Shown: one piece after another, positions 54,557 to 63,795 of the stretch
Numbering within the stretch: position 1 is the first letter of the stretch
How the letters are laid out: each line of letters starts with the position of its first letter
Assembly: GCA_024640565.1 (NCBI GenBank)
Contig: JAHEET010000002.1
Location: 124,001-188,000 of the forward strand
Direction of reading: 5' to 3'
Length of the DNA stretch: 64,000 nt
DNA from: Flavobacteriaceae bacterium
GTDB taxonomy: Bacteria > Bacteroidota > Bacteroidia > Flavobacteriales > Flavobacteriaceae
Made by a program: the position numbers and the translations under genes
Notes under the pieces: generated by a model
Told to the model about the DNA's origin: nothing
Databases searched by the model: none
The model's input: only the letters and a program-made list of their open reading frames with translations

Positions 54557-54567
54557 AAGAAGGTCTT

Positions 54568-55386
54568 TTAATATTGCTCTTTTTCGTTTGGAAAATCACC
54601 GCTTTTTACATCGGTGATATAGTTTTCAAAAGCCCCGGTCATTTCAGCATATAAATCTAAATAACGTCTTAAGAAACGTGGGTGAAATTCGTGCGTCATT
54701 CCAATCATATCATGGGTTACTAACACCTGGCCATCAACACCGTTTCCAGCACCAATACCAATCACGGGAATGGTCAGTGCATCTGCCACTTTTTGTGCTA
54801 ATTTTGCGGGCACTTTTTCGAGCACTATTGAAAAACAACCTATTCGCTCTAACATTAGTGCGTCTTCCAATAATTTTTCGGCCTCTTCTTCTTCTTTAGC
54901 TCTTACGGTATACGTTCCAAATTTATAGATGGATTGAGGGGTTAAACCCAAATGCCCCATTACTGGGATTCCAGCGTTTAAGATTCGTTTGATTGATTCT
55001 TTAATCTCTTTTCCACCTTCTACTTTTATGGAATGTCCACCAGATTCTTTCATAATACGAATCGCAGAACGCAATGCCTCTTTAGGGTCTGACTGATAGC
55101 TTCCAAAAGGCAAATCGACCACCACCAAACAACGATCAATGCCTCTGACAACAGAACTCGCGTGATAGATCATTTGATCTAAAGTAATTGGCAATGTTGT
55201 TTCATGGCCTGCCATTACATTGGAGGCGGAGTCTCCAACAAGAATTACATCAACTCCTGCGCCATCGACAATTTTTGCCATGGTGTAATCATACGCCGTT
55301 AACATTGAAATTTTTTCTCCATTCGCCTTCATGTCAATCAAAGATTTCACGGTAACTCTCTTGTACTGATTTTTTGCTACAGACAT
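54568..55386 (-). CDS. panB: 3-methyl-2-oxobutanoate hydroxymethyltransferase
   Basis: A protein of about 272 residues catalysing the first step of pantothenate (coenzyme A) synthesis, ketopantoate formation. The conserved segments [39 protein letters not shown] and [12 protein letters not shown] are present, with the metal-binding Asp in VGDSASN. The ATG at 55386 gives the usual length; a 25-codon upstream extension overlaps no supporting sequence. panC/panD are not adjacent. Confidence 0.95.
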   Translation of the reverse strand: MSVAKNQYKRVTVKSLIDMKANGEKISMLTAYDYTMAKIVDGAGVDVILVGDSASNVMAGHETTLPITLDQMIYHASSVVRGIDRCLVVVDLPFGSYQSDPKEALRSAIRIMKESGGHSIKVEGGKEIKESIKRILNAGIPVMGHLGLTPQSIYKFGTYTVRAKEEEEAEKLLEDALMLERIGCFSIVLEKVPAKLAQKVADALTIPVIGIGAGNGVDGQVLVTHDMIGMTHEFHPRFLRRYLDLYAEMTGAFENYITDVKSGDFPNEKEQY

Positions 55387-55522
55387 ATTTTTAGGGTATA
55401 TTTTATGCGGTAAAAGTACTAAATAAACTGCGATATTGGCAGTGTTATTTTTTGAGCCCAAAGAAGGCGCTTAATTCTTCCTTTTTATGTAATTTTAGCA
55501 AATAAAATACCAAAACCCACTG

Positions 55523-55996
55523 ATGAAGTTTTTCCTTTCCTGTTTCCTGTTCTTTTTTGTTTTTACAATGACCGCGCAAAACAACTCTGAAGAAGGGGCT
55601 ATTAAAGAGGTGATTGCTACTTTTTTTAAAGGGTTTCATAATGGGGACAGCGCTGTTGTTTCAAAAACATTTCACAAAGACATAAAAATTCAAACAACAT
55701 CCACTCAAAAAGAAAACAAGGTTCTAGTAACAGAGTCAAAAACAAAACTATTAACAGGCATTGCTGCGAAAAACCCAGCCCATGTTTATTTTGAAAAATT
55801 ACTTGCTATAAATGTTCAGATAGATGGAAATTTGGCTTCTGTTTGGACGCCCTACGAGTTTTATTTTAATGGAACGTTTAGCCATTGTGGAGCCAATTCG
55901 TTTCAGCTCTTTAATAACAATGGTCTCTGGCAGATTACTTACCTTATTGACATGCGAAGAAGAACCAACTGTAAGGCGCTTCAAAATAAAAAATAA
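55523..55996 (+). CDS. secreted SnoaL/NTF2-like (DUF4440-type) protein
   Basis: A 157-residue protein with a signal peptide (MKFFLSCFLFFFVFTMTAQN) and a cone-shaped SnoaL/NTF2-like fold typified by EEGAIKEVIATFFKGFHNGD at its start and HCGANSFQLFNNNGLWQITY in its second half. Such proteins are frequent in Bacteroidota and mostly uncharacterised. Probably periplasmic. Encoded 39 bases before an O-methyltransferase gene. Confidence 0.85.
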   Translation: MKFFLSCFLFFFVFTMTAQNNSEEGAIKEVIATFFKGFHNGDSAVVSKTFHKDIKIQTTSTQKENKVLVTESKTKLLTGIAAKNPAHVYFEKLLAINVQIDGNLASVWTPYEFYFNGTFSHCGANSFQLFNNNGLWQITYLIDMRRRTNCKALQNKK

Positions 55997-56035
55997 CAGT
56001 ATATTTCCTACTATAAAAAACCAAGATGATCGCGT

Positions 56036-56674
56036 ATGTTTTTACCAGAGAATATAGATAATTATGTGGTTGCACACTCGCAAGAAGAACCTAAAATTCT
56101 TCAAGAACTCACCAAAGAAACTTGGCAAAAAGTACTCAACCCAAGAATGATTAGTGGTGCCTATCAAGGACGTATTTTGTCGATGATTTCGAAATTAATT
56201 CAACCAAAAAATGTGTTAGAGATTGGCACTTTTACAGGATATTCTGCACTTTCTATCGCCGAAGGACTGCCAAAGGATGGGACACTTTTTACGATTGACA
56301 GAAATGAAGAGTTGGCAGAATTACAACAGAAATATTTTAACAAATCGAGGTATACAAAACAGTTGAAATCTTATATAGGAAATGCCTTAGATATTATTCC
56401 AACGCTCAATCAAAAATTTGATTTGGTTTTTATTGATGCCGACAAATCGAATTATACCAACTATTTTCACCTAATCATCGATAAAATGAATTCGGGAGGA
56501 ATTATTTTATCAGACAATGTGCTTTGGTATGGCAAGGTTGCGGAGCAAGCGGAGCTCAAGGATACAGATACAATTGCTTTGCAAGCCTATAACACGTTAT
56601 TAAATACAGATGATCGCATAGAAACAGTTATGTTGCCCATACGGGATGGATTGACAATAAGTCGTGTGAAATAG
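56036..56674 (+). CDS. class I SAM-dependent O-methyltransferase (COMT-like)
   Basis: A 212-residue methyltransferase of the Methyltransf_3 family (metal-dependent caffeoyl-CoA/catechol O-methyltransferase-like). Motif I is VLEIGTFTGYSALSIAEG, followed by FTIDRNEE. The metal-binding region reads FDLVFIDADKSNYTNYF, with the Asp residues and SDNVLWYGKV present. Substrate unknown. Followed by a convergent TatA/B-like gene. Confidence 0.92.
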   Translation: MFLPENIDNYVVAHSQEEPKILQELTKETWQKVLNPRMISGAYQGRILSMISKLIQPKNVLEIGTFTGYSALSIAEGLPKDGTLFTIDRNEELAELQQKYFNKSRYTKQLKSYIGNALDIIPTLNQKFDLVFIDADKSNYTNYFHLIIDKMNSGGIILSDNVLWYGKVAEQAELKDTDTIALQAYNTLLNTDDRIETVMLPIRDGLTISRVK

Positions 56675-56713
56675 TTGTATGGATTGTTACAGTAACAAGC
56701 GGTCAAATAAACA

Positions 56714-56995
56714 TTAAAAATTACGCTTGATAGGCCCTGTAAAATCCTCAAAATTATTTTTTACAGCATCAATTTCTTTTTGAATATCCTTGGTCAAATC
56801 GGTATCGACACCTTGCTTTTTTGCGCTGTCATTAATTTCTTTCTTAATGTCGTTTGTGGCGTCTTTTACTTGACGAATTCCCTTTCCCAAACCTCTAGCA
56901 ATTTCAGGGATTTTATCTGCACCAAAAACCATGACGACAATCAATAAAATTACAAAGGTTTCTGGGCCTCCAATAAATAAAAAAGTTGTTTTCAT
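56714..56995 (-). CDS. TatA/TatB-type twin-arginine translocase subunit
   Basis: A 93-residue Tat protein. Its N-terminus ([35 protein letters not shown]) follows the TatA/B pattern of a short hydrophobic helix, a hinge and the FGxxKIPE amphipathic helix, and the C-terminus is long, polar and acidic, as in TatB. It is the second Tat component in the window, distinct from the 68-residue gene at 41971. TatB in the strict sense is usually absent in Bacteroidota, so TatA paralogue is as likely. Confidence 0.88.
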   Translation of the reverse strand: MKTTFLFIGGPETFVILLIVVMVFGADKIPEIARGLGKGIRQVKDATNDIKKEINDSAKKQGVDTDLTKDIQKEIDAVKNNFEDFTGPIKRNF

Positions 56996-57002
56996 CTGCG
57001 GA

Positions 57003-57010
57003 CAAAGATA
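57003..57010 (-). promoter_or_regulatory. -7 element just before the tat gene start
   Basis: TATCTTTG on the minus strand fits TAnnTTTG, only 7 bases before the ATG at 56995, so the transcript would have little or no leader. Confidence 0.4.
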
Positions 57011-57060
57011 GAAAAAAACAGTGTAAAAAAACTCTTAGCAATCATAATGAAAAATAAAAA

Positions 57061-59691
57061 TCAGTCTTTTATGAGCATTCTTTTGATCTCATTCAATTTC
57101 ATTAGAGCTTCAATAGGTGTTAGCGCATCAATATTAGTAGCGAGTATTTCTACTTTAATATCTTCTAACAAAGGGTCATCCAATTGAAAAAAGCTCAATT
57201 GCATTTCTTCATGCTGTGCCTGTTTTAAGACTTCCTTTACTTCGGTGTTTTTATTATTTTTTTCAAGCTTTTCTAATATTTTATTAGCTCTATGAATCAC
57301 GACATTCGGCATTCCTGCAAGTTTTGCAACATGAATTCCAAAACTATGGTTGCTTCCACCAGCAATTAATTTCCGTAAGAAAACAATGCTGTCTTTGAGT
57401 TCTTTAACAGACACATTGAAGTTTTTTATGCGCTCAAAAGTAGTGGTCATTTCATTCAACTCATGATAGTGCGTTGCAAAAAGTGTTTTTGCTTTGGAAG
57501 GGTGTTCGTGTAAAAATTCTGAAATGGCCCAGGCAATTGAAATACCATCATATGTTGAGGTACCGCGGCCAATTTCATCCAATAAAACCAAACTACGCTC
57601 AGAGATGTTATTGAGAATGGAGGCTGTTTCATTCATTTCAACCATAAAGGTAGATTCCCCCATAGAAATATTATCACTTGCCCCTACTCGGGTAAAAATT
57701 TTATCTACAATTCCAATTCTAGCATGTTGTGCAGGGACATAGCTTCCCATTTGCGCTAACAAAACAATCAATGCTGTTTGCCTTAGAATAGCAGATTTAC
57801 CAGACATGTTTGGTCCAGTGATCATAATAATTTGTTGTTGATTTCGATTGAGTACCACATCGTTGGCAATATAATCTTGATCGATGGGCAGCTGTTTTTC
57901 AATCACGGGATGTCTTCCGTTCTTAATTTCCAAATCGGTAGATTCATCCATTTGCGGGCGCACATAATTGTTGTCAATTGCTAAAACAGAAAAAGACAAT
58001 AAACAGTCTATTTTTGCAACAATTTGTGCGTTTTCTTGTACTTTTTGTACAAATTGAATGATATCTTGCAATAATTGAGAAAAAATCTCCTGCTCTATTT
58101 TCTGAATTTTTTCTTCTGCCCCGAGTATTTTTGTTTCGTATTCTTTTAATTCTTCGGTAATATAGCGTTCTGCATTGACCAACGTCTGTTTTCGAATCCA
58201 TGCTGCTGGGACTTTGTCCTTGTGGGTGTTTCTAACTTCAATATAATACCCAAAAACATTATTGAATGCAATTTTTAAACTAGCGATTCCGGTGTTTTCG
58301 GTTTCTCGTTGTAGCATTTGGTCTAAATACTGTTTCCCAGAATTGGAAATGGCTCGCAAATCGTCTAATTCTTGGTGAACTCCAGCAGCAATAGCATTTC
58401 CTTTATGAATATTGACAGGCGCGTCATCAAAAAGCGTCAAAGAGATTTTTGTAATTAGCTCATCGCAGGGATGCAATTGATTTCCGAGTGTTTTAACTAC
58501 TTTATTGTCGCTTTTTTCAGCAGCATATTTTATGGGTAAAATTGCTTTTAATGTGTTTTTTAACAAGACAATTTCTCGTGGAGATGCTTTTGCTGTTGCT
58601 ACTTTGGAAATCAACCTTTCCAAATCTGAAACTTGTTTTAATTGATAGGTTACGGTTTCTGAAAAGGATTCGGAATCTGTAAAAAACTTCACGAGTTCAT
58701 GACGATTTCGAATGGCCTCAATCTTTTTCAATGGCAGTGCCAACCATCGCTTGAGTAAGCGCCCTCCCATTGGCGTAATCGTTTTATCAATCACATCTAA
58801 AAGTGTGACGGCATTCACAGAGTTTGGGGTGTACAATTCCAGATTTCGAACCGTGAAACGATCCATCCAAACATAATTATCTTCCGCTATTCTGTTGATG
58901 GATTGAATGTGTTTGAGTTCCTTGTGCTGGGTTTCCGACAAATAATACAGCACAGCACCTGCGGCGATAATTCCGTATTTTAAATCCTCAACGCCAAAGC
59001 CTTTTAGGCTTTTTACATCAAAATGATTTTGCAATATTTCTTGGGCATAGGCCGGTTGAAAAACCCAGTCTTCTAAATAAAACGTGTAATACCTGTTTTC
59101 AAAAAGTTCTAAGAACTGTTGTTTGTGTTGTTTTTGGACCAGAACCTCACTTGGATTGAAGTTCTGCAATAATTTGTCGATGTATTCGGAATTTCCTTGT
59201 GCAGTTAAATATTCTCCTGTTGAAATGTCCAAAAATGAGATTCCAAGTTGTTTTTTTGTTGCTGAGCGTGTGGAAGTATCAAAATGAACCGCGGCTAAAA
59301 AATTGTTTGTTTTGGTGTGTAGTACTTCATCATTTAAAGAGACTCCTGGGGTTACCAGTTCGGTTACTCCCCTCTTTACAATGGTTTTTGTCATTTTTGG
59401 ATCTTCCAATTGATCACAAATAGCGACCCGCATTCCGGCTTTCACCAGTTTTGGCAAATAGGTATTTAAAGAATGGTGTGGAAAACCTGCCAAAGCGGTT
59501 TCCGATTCGCTACCAGCCCCTCTTTTTGTGAGAATAATCCCCAAAACATTTGCTGCTTTTTTTGCGTCTTCACCAAAGGTTTCGTAAAAATCACCAACTC
59601 GAAATAATAACATCGCATCAGGATATTTTACCTTGATGGCGTTGTATTGTTTCATTAATGGAGTTACCTTTTTGGGGGTGCTTTTTGCCAA
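57061..59691 (-). CDS. mutS: DNA mismatch repair protein MutS
   Basis: An 876-residue mismatch recognition ATPase. The mismatch-binding N-terminus carries the Phe-x-Glu motif in RVGDFYETFGEDA (F31-Y-E), followed by connector, lever and clamp domains. Walker A is GPNMSGKS (626-633) and Walker B region LVLLDEIGRGTSTYDG. Length and order are those of MutS1. Divergent from the TrmH-type gene, with about 65 bases between the starts. Confidence 0.97.
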   Translation of the reverse strand: MAKSTPKKVTPLMKQYNAIKVKYPDAMLLFRVGDFYETFGEDAKKAANVLGIILTKRGAGSESETALAGFPHHSLNTYLPKLVKAGMRVAICDQLEDPKMTKTIVKRGVTELVTPGVSLNDEVLHTKTNNFLAAVHFDTSTRSATKKQLGISFLDISTGEYLTAQGNSEYIDKLLQNFNPSEVLVQKQHKQQFLELFENRYYTFYLEDWVFQPAYAQEILQNHFDVKSLKGFGVEDLKYGIIAAGAVLYYLSETQHKELKHIQSINRIAEDNYVWMDRFTVRNLELYTPNSVNAVTLLDVIDKTITPMGGRLLKRWLALPLKKIEAIRNRHELVKFFTDSESFSETVTYQLKQVSDLERLISKVATAKASPREIVLLKNTLKAILPIKYAAEKSDNKVVKTLGNQLHPCDELITKISLTLFDDAPVNIHKGNAIAAGVHQELDDLRAISNSGKQYLDQMLQRETENTGIASLKIAFNNVFGYYIEVRNTHKDKVPAAWIRKQTLVNAERYITEELKEYETKILGAEEKIQKIEQEIFSQLLQDIIQFVQKVQENAQIVAKIDCLLSFSVLAIDNNYVRPQMDESTDLEIKNGRHPVIEKQLPIDQDYIANDVVLNRNQQQIIMITGPNMSGKSAILRQTALIVLLAQMGSYVPAQHARIGIVDKIFTRVGASDNISMGESTFMVEMNETASILNNISERSLVLLDEIGRGTSTYDGISIAWAISEFLHEHPSKAKTLFATHYHELNEMTTTFERIKNFNVSVKELKDSIVFLRKLIAGGSNHSFGIHVAKLAGMPNVVIHRANKILEKLEKNNKNTEVKEVLKQAQHEEMQLSFFQLDDPLLEDIKVEILATNIDALTPIEALMKLNEIKRMLIKD

Positions 59692-59726
59692 TTTTTTGGA
59701 AATTTTCAGTTAGTTTTGTAACGGTA

Positions 59727-59734
59727 TATATTTG
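59727..59734 (+). promoter_or_regulatory. -7 element for the TrmH-type methyltransferase gene
   Basis: TATATTTG fits TAnnTTTG, 21 bases before the start codon at 59756. Confidence 0.5.
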
Positions 59735-59755
59735 CGTTTAAAGATATAATTTTTT

Positions 59756-60283
59756 ATGAGAAAACTAAAGAATAACGAGTTAAATAGAATTAGCGTCAAA
59801 GCGTTTAAAGCAGTGTCTAAGACACCATTGATTGTGATTTTAGACAACATTAGAAGCTTGAACAACATTGGTTCTGTTTTTAGAACTTCAGATGCTTTTT
59901 TGATTGAGAAAATATATTTGTGTGGCATTACGGCAGTCCCACCCAACAAAGACATTCACAGAACTGCATTGGGAGCAACAGAATCTGTTGCTTGGGAATA
60001 TGTAGCAGATACGCTCTCTTTGATTCAAAAACTCAAAGAAGCAAATATAAAAGTACTGGCAATAGAACAAGTAGAAAACAGCACAAAGCTCGATGCCTTT
60101 CAACCAAAAAAGGGAGAAACCTATGCAATTGTCATGGGTAATGAAGTGAAAGGAGTGCAGCAAGAAGTTGTCAATGCTGCTGATTTATGCATTGAAATTC
60201 CGCAATTAGGCACTAAACATTCTTTAAATATTTCTGTGACAACGGGAATTGTTTTATGGGATTTATTTCAAAAAATGCAATAG
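59756..60283 (+). CDS. TrmH/SpoU family RNA 2'-O-methyltransferase
   Basis: A 175-residue SPOUT methyltransferase that 2'-O-methylates a ribose in tRNA or rRNA. Conserved motifs are LDNIRSLNNIGSVFRTSDA (motif 1 with the catalytic Arg), IVMGNEVKGVQQEV (motif 2) and IPQLGTKHSLNISVTTGIV (motif 3, the knotted SAM site). It has no N-terminal extension, as in TrmH/TrmL-like forms, so the exact target (for example tRNA G18 or a wobble base) is not resolved. It ends at a terminator. Confidence 0.93.
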   Translation: MRKLKNNELNRISVKAFKAVSKTPLIVILDNIRSLNNIGSVFRTSDAFLIEKIYLCGITAVPPNKDIHRTALGATESVAWEYVADTLSLIQKLKEANIKVLAIEQVENSTKLDAFQPKKGETYAIVMGNEVKGVQQEVVNAADLCIEIPQLGTKHSLNISVTTGIVLWDLFQKMQ

Positions 60284-60309
60284 CAATTTTTATTTAAGCT
60301 ATTTTTTTT
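60279..60309 (+). terminator. terminator after TrmH-type gene
   Basis: AATAGC (60279-60284) pairs with GCTATT (60298-60303), followed by eight T residues in total (60302-60309). The stem overlaps the stop codon. Confidence 0.6.
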
Positions 60310-60398
60310 AATTTTAGAGCAGTTGTTGGACACTTGCTAAGGTTTTTTTAAATGCCTCATTTTTAATAGTAGCACTGAATTTTCCAAACACCTTCGAT

Positions 60399-61076
60399 AT
60401 GGCTTCTAAAAAAAGAATATTAATTGTTGACGATCATGAGTTAGTAATTTTAGGAATTTTGTTTTCATTAAAAAAAATTGGAAACTTCGACATTGTTACA
60501 ACCACCACCTGTGATGCCGCTTTTGCGTTAATTTTAAAACACAAAAAAGACCGTCCTTTTGACATCATTTTGACAGACTTAAGTTTTGAAAACACTACTA
60601 AAGTGACGCTGTTAGACGGAGGTGAAGCGCTAATTAAAGCAATTAAAAACCATAACATAGATGTAAAAATTGGGGTGATTACGGGCCATGTAGAAACCAA
60701 CAGAATTTACAATGTCATTCAGAATTTAAATCCAGATGCTTATTTAATAAAAAGCAAATGCGGTGTGACTGAGCTCGGTTTTGCAATTGAAAAAATGCTG
60801 GCGAATGATTTTTATTATTCTCACGAAGTACACCAAAGAATAATGAGACGCACAATTGTCCAGATAAAAATGGATGCGATAGCGATTCAAATATTGAAAG
60901 CACTCCCAAAACATCCAAAGATTAGTAATTTAGAAGGGATCATTCTTAAAAATGACGGTACTTTTCTCAAACTTCGTTCTATTGAAAACAAACTCTCTAA
61001 CCTTAGAGCAGATTTGGATGCAAATAACAATACGGACCTCATTTTAAAAGCAAAAGAACTGGGGGTGATTGATTAA
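60399..61076 (+). CDS. orphan response regulator (receiver plus C-terminal helical output)
   Basis: A 225-residue response regulator of the NarL-like group. The receiver has acidic pair Asp11-Asp12, phospho-acceptor Asp60 (IILTDLSFE) and the switch Lys in YLIKSKCG. The C-terminal 75 residues (from about 150) are helical, with SIENKLSNLRADL where a LuxR-type helix-turn-helix would lie, but the match to a canonical LuxR HTH is poor. No histidine kinase is adjacent. DNA binding is therefore likely but not shown. Confidence 0.82.
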   Translation: MASKKRILIVDDHELVILGILFSLKKIGNFDIVTTTTCDAAFALILKHKKDRPFDIILTDLSFENTTKVTLLDGGEALIKAIKNHNIDVKIGVITGHVETNRIYNVIQNLNPDAYLIKSKCGVTELGFAIEKMLANDFYYSHEVHQRIMRRTIVQIKMDAIAIQILKALPKHPKISNLEGIILKNDGTFLKLRSIENKLSNLRADLDANNNTDLILKAKELGVID

Positions 61077-61141
61077 TAGGGCTTGCGGTAATCCGCAGTC
61101 TCACAGGTGGTTTTTCGCAGTAAATTATTATTTTTCTGGAG

Positions 61142-61275
61142 TATCTTTGTAATATGTAATACATTTTTACAATAGCTCTAGGGCTATTGTAAGGAAAAAT
61201 TGCGATCTAACTTAGCGGGAGTAAGTGAGATTTGAAAAAGAAGAAAATCATTCAGGGGACTGAATGTTTTTTTTT
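61142..61275 (+). ncRNA. possible small RNA between response regulator and mgtE genes
   Basis: A TAnnTTTG element (TATCTTTG, 61142-61149) is followed by a 10-bp perfect hairpin, TTACAATAGC (61167-61176)/GCTATTGTAA (61183-61192), and then by the stem CATTCAG/CTGAATG with nine T residues (61249-61275). The stretch has no open frame. A plus-strand transcript of about 120 bases would result. The upstream TTTG element is missing, and the terminator could serve mgtE alone, so this is tentative. Confidence 0.3.
61249..61275. terminator. terminator near the end of mgtE
   Basis: CATTCAG (61249-61255) pairs with CTGAATG (61260-61266); T-rich sequence follows on both strands (nine T on plus). It lies 3 bases from the mgtE stop, so it can end mgtE and a plus-strand transcript. 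Confidence 0.7.
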
Positions 61276-61277
61276 GT

Positions 61278-62627
61278 TTAAAGAATTAAAATCATTTTAG
61301 CAATCATAAAGTAAATTAAGATTCCAAAGATATCATTGGATGTTGTAATAAACGGTCCGGTGGCAATTGCTGGATCGATACCTCTTTTGTTTAAAAACAG
61401 TGGGACAAACGTTCCAATTAATCCTGCTACAATAATAACAACAACCAACGAAACAGAAATGGCAATTGCTAAGGTCATTTTTCCTTGAGAGAGCCATACA
61501 AATAGAAACAAAAACAGCGCTAAAATAAGCCCATTCAAAGCCGCTAAGAGCATTTCTTTTAGTAGCCGACTATTGATACTTCCTTTGATATCGTCGTTTG
61601 CAAGTCCTTGCACAATAATTGCAGAAGATTGCACACCAACATTCCCTGCCATAGCGGCAATTAAAGGCGTAAAAAAGAACAAAGCCGCATATTTTTCAAA
61701 AATACCTTGAAATCCTTCCATAATAATAAAGGCTCCAATTCCCCCTAACAATCCTAAAAACAACCAAGGTAATCGGGCTTTGGTAAGTTCTAAAATACTA
61801 TCGTCGGCTTCAACATCCTGGGTAATACCAGCAGCCATTTGGTAATCTTTGTCTGCTTCTTCTTTGATAACATCGACAATATCATCAATCGTAATTCTTC
61901 CCAATAATATTTGATGATCATTCACAACTGGAATTGCTTCTAAATCGTATTTCCGCATAATATTTGCAACATCTTCTGCGCCATCAAGGACGTTTACAAA
62001 ATCTACTTTTGGAATGTAAATGTCTGAGATTGGTGTTCTTGTGGAAGCCACCAATAGATCTTTTAAAGACAAACGGCCTTTTAGTTTACCGCGATCATCT
62101 ACAACATAAATTGAATGCACTCTTGTTACCTCTTCTGCTTGAATACGCATTTCTTTTACGCACTTCAAAACACTCCAGTTTTCATTGACTTGCACCAGTT
62201 CTTTTGCCATCAAACCTCCTGCAGAATTTTCATCATAAGAAAGTAACTCTTCAATTTCCTTTACATGTTCCTCGTCTTCTATCTTAGACATTACTGCTTC
62301 TTGTCTTTCTTCAGGCAATTCGGCAATCATGTCTGCTGCATCATCTGAATCTAGTTCAGCAATCTCTTCAGCAATCTCTTTTGCAGTAAGGTTTTTAAGA
62401 ATCTTTTCACGCGTGTCTTCGTCCGTTTCCGTAAGAACGGCTGCCGTAGTTTCACTATCTAAAAGTTTGATAATATAAACAGCTTCTTCAAACTTAATTT
62501 CATCTAAAACTTCTGCAATATCAGCATAGTGTACCTCTGCAAAAAGGGCACTAATCGCTGCATCATTTTTTGTATTGATGAAGGTTGTTAGGTTTTCTAA
62601 AAGTGTATTTGTGATTTCAAATCCCAT
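61278..62627 (-). CDS. mgtE: magnesium transporter MgtE
   Basis: A 449-residue Mg2+ channel. The N-terminal MgtE_N superhelix (about 1-125) and two CBS domains (about 130-255, Mg2+-sensing) precede five membrane helices with the signature [18 protein letters not shown] and the Asp near the pore in [20 protein letters not shown]. Gating by cytosolic Mg2+ through the CBS domains is known for the family. Its start overlaps the rsmA stop by 11 bases. Confidence 0.95.
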   Translation of the reverse strand: MGFEITNTLLENLTTFINTKNDAAISALFAEVHYADIAEVLDEIKFEEAVYIIKLLDSETTAAVLTETDEDTREKILKNLTAKEIAEEIAELDSDDAADMIAELPEERQEAVMSKIEDEEHVKEIEELLSYDENSAGGLMAKELVQVNENWSVLKCVKEMRIQAEEVTRVHSIYVVDDRGKLKGRLSLKDLLVASTRTPISDIYIPKVDFVNVLDGAEDVANIMRKYDLEAIPVVNDHQILLGRITIDDIVDVIKEEADKDYQMAAGITQDVEADDSILELTKARLPWLFLGLLGGIGAFIIMEGFQGIFEKYAALFFFTPLIAAMAGNVGVQSSAIIVQGLANDDIKGSINSRLLKEMLLAALNGLILALFLFLFVWLSQGKMTLAIAISVSLVVVIIVAGLIGTFVPLFLNKRGIDPAIATGPFITTSNDIFGILIYFMIAKMILIL

Positions 62628-63420
62628 TGCTTGTGAGTTTTTTCGTCAATTCTATAAAATCGTTTACAGATAATTGTTCGGGTCGTTTTGCGAAGATAGC
62701 TTGTTCTTTTAAGGAATCCGAAAGATTAAAGCTTTTTAAACTACTTCGCAACATTTTTCTGCGTTGATTAAAGGCTGTTTTCACAACTCTAAAAAATAAT
62801 TTTTCATCAACAGGAAGTGAATACTCTTTTTTTCTAATCAATCGAATAACGCCTGAATCTACTTTTGGTGGTGGGTCAAAAACAACAGGAGGTACCGTAA
62901 ATAAATACTCCACATCAAAAAATGCCTGTGTCAATACCGAGAGGATTCCATAAACTTTGCTACCCTCTTTTTCCGCAATTCTTTTGGCAACTTCTTTTTG
63001 AAACATGCCCGCAAACTCCGGCACGAATTCTCTGTGTTCAATTGCTTTAAAAACTATTTGAGTAGAGATGTTATAGGGGAAATTTCCAATAATGGCTGTT
63101 TGTTTTTTGTTAAATACAGTCGCTAAATCAAATTTTAGAAAATCACCTTCGATAATTTCAAATTTTTCTTTTGAAGTATTGAGTTGGATGTGTTCGCTTG
63201 GAAAGATATCCTGCAAATAAGCAACGGACTCTCGATCAAGTTCCATCACCGTAATTTTTTGGTTTTTTTCAAGTAAATACTTGGTTAAAACCCCCATACC
63301 TGGACCAATTTCTAATACATTTTCGTAATTAGTTTCTGTTAAAGAGTCTGCAATGTTTTTTGCAATCCCTTCGTCTTTTAAAAAATGTTGCCCTAAATGT
63401 TTCTTTGCTTTAACGTCCAT
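62617..63420 (-). CDS. rsmA: 16S rRNA dimethyladenosine transferase
   Basis: A 267-residue KsgA/RsmA enzyme that dimethylates A1518 and A1519 in 16S rRNA. The SAM motif is [12 protein letters not shown], and the adenine-methyltransferase motif IV is GNFPYNIST (NxxPY-type). The C-terminal helical domain is present. It overlaps mgtE by 11 bases and lies 3 bases after the DUF4286 gene on the same strand. Confidence 0.96.
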   Translation of the reverse strand: MDVKAKKHLGQHFLKDEGIAKNIADSLTETNYENVLEIGPGMGVLTKYLLEKNQKITVMELDRESVAYLQDIFPSEHIQLNTSKEKFEIIEGDFLKFDLATVFNKKQTAIIGNFPYNISTQIVFKAIEHREFVPEFAGMFQKEVAKRIAEKEGSKVYGILSVLTQAFFDVEYLFTVPPVVFDPPPKVDSGVIRLIRKKEYSLPVDEKLFFRVVKTAFNQRRKMLRSSLKSFNLSDSLKEQAIFAKRPEQLSVNDFIELTKKLTSNGI

Positions 63421-63423
63421 TTT

Positions 63424-63753
63424 TTAATTTCTTATTGCGGTTGGAAAAAACTCTTTTATCACTTTCAACTCGGTGCTAAAAGTAACCATTTTATCGCCAA
63501 ATTTTTCAAGCGCCTTTTTTTGCAATCGAGCATTATCATATTGATAAAAATCGTCTAAATCAGTCCTAGTATTTGCAGTATATTGTATTGAGTATGTTTT
63601 TCCACCCAGTTGTTCTTCTACCAACACTTCTGTAAATTTTGCAGATAAAAAACGACCGGTATCCATGACTTCCGCAATGTGTGTGTGTATCCAGGAAAGC
63701 CACTCTTTATGAGCACTTTCGTCAATATTTATGGTTATGTTATAGATGTACAT
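63424..63753 (-). CDS. DUF4286 family protein
   Basis: A 109-residue protein with an alpha/beta ferredoxin-like pattern (MYIYNITINIDESAHKEW, later LDDFYQYDNARLQKKALEKF) that matches the DUF4286 family of Bacteroidota, a dimeric alpha/beta barrel type. Function unknown. It is immediately upstream of rsmA, the usual location in flavobacteria. Confidence 0.85.
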   Translation of the reverse strand: MYIYNITINIDESAHKEWLSWIHTHIAEVMDTGRFLSAKFTEVLVEEQLGGKTYSIQYTANTRTDLDDFYQYDNARLQKKALEKFGDKMVTFSTELKVIKEFFPTAIRN

Positions 63754-63795
63754 CTTCTGTTCTTAATGGTTTGTGAATACTACTTTCTTTTGATA

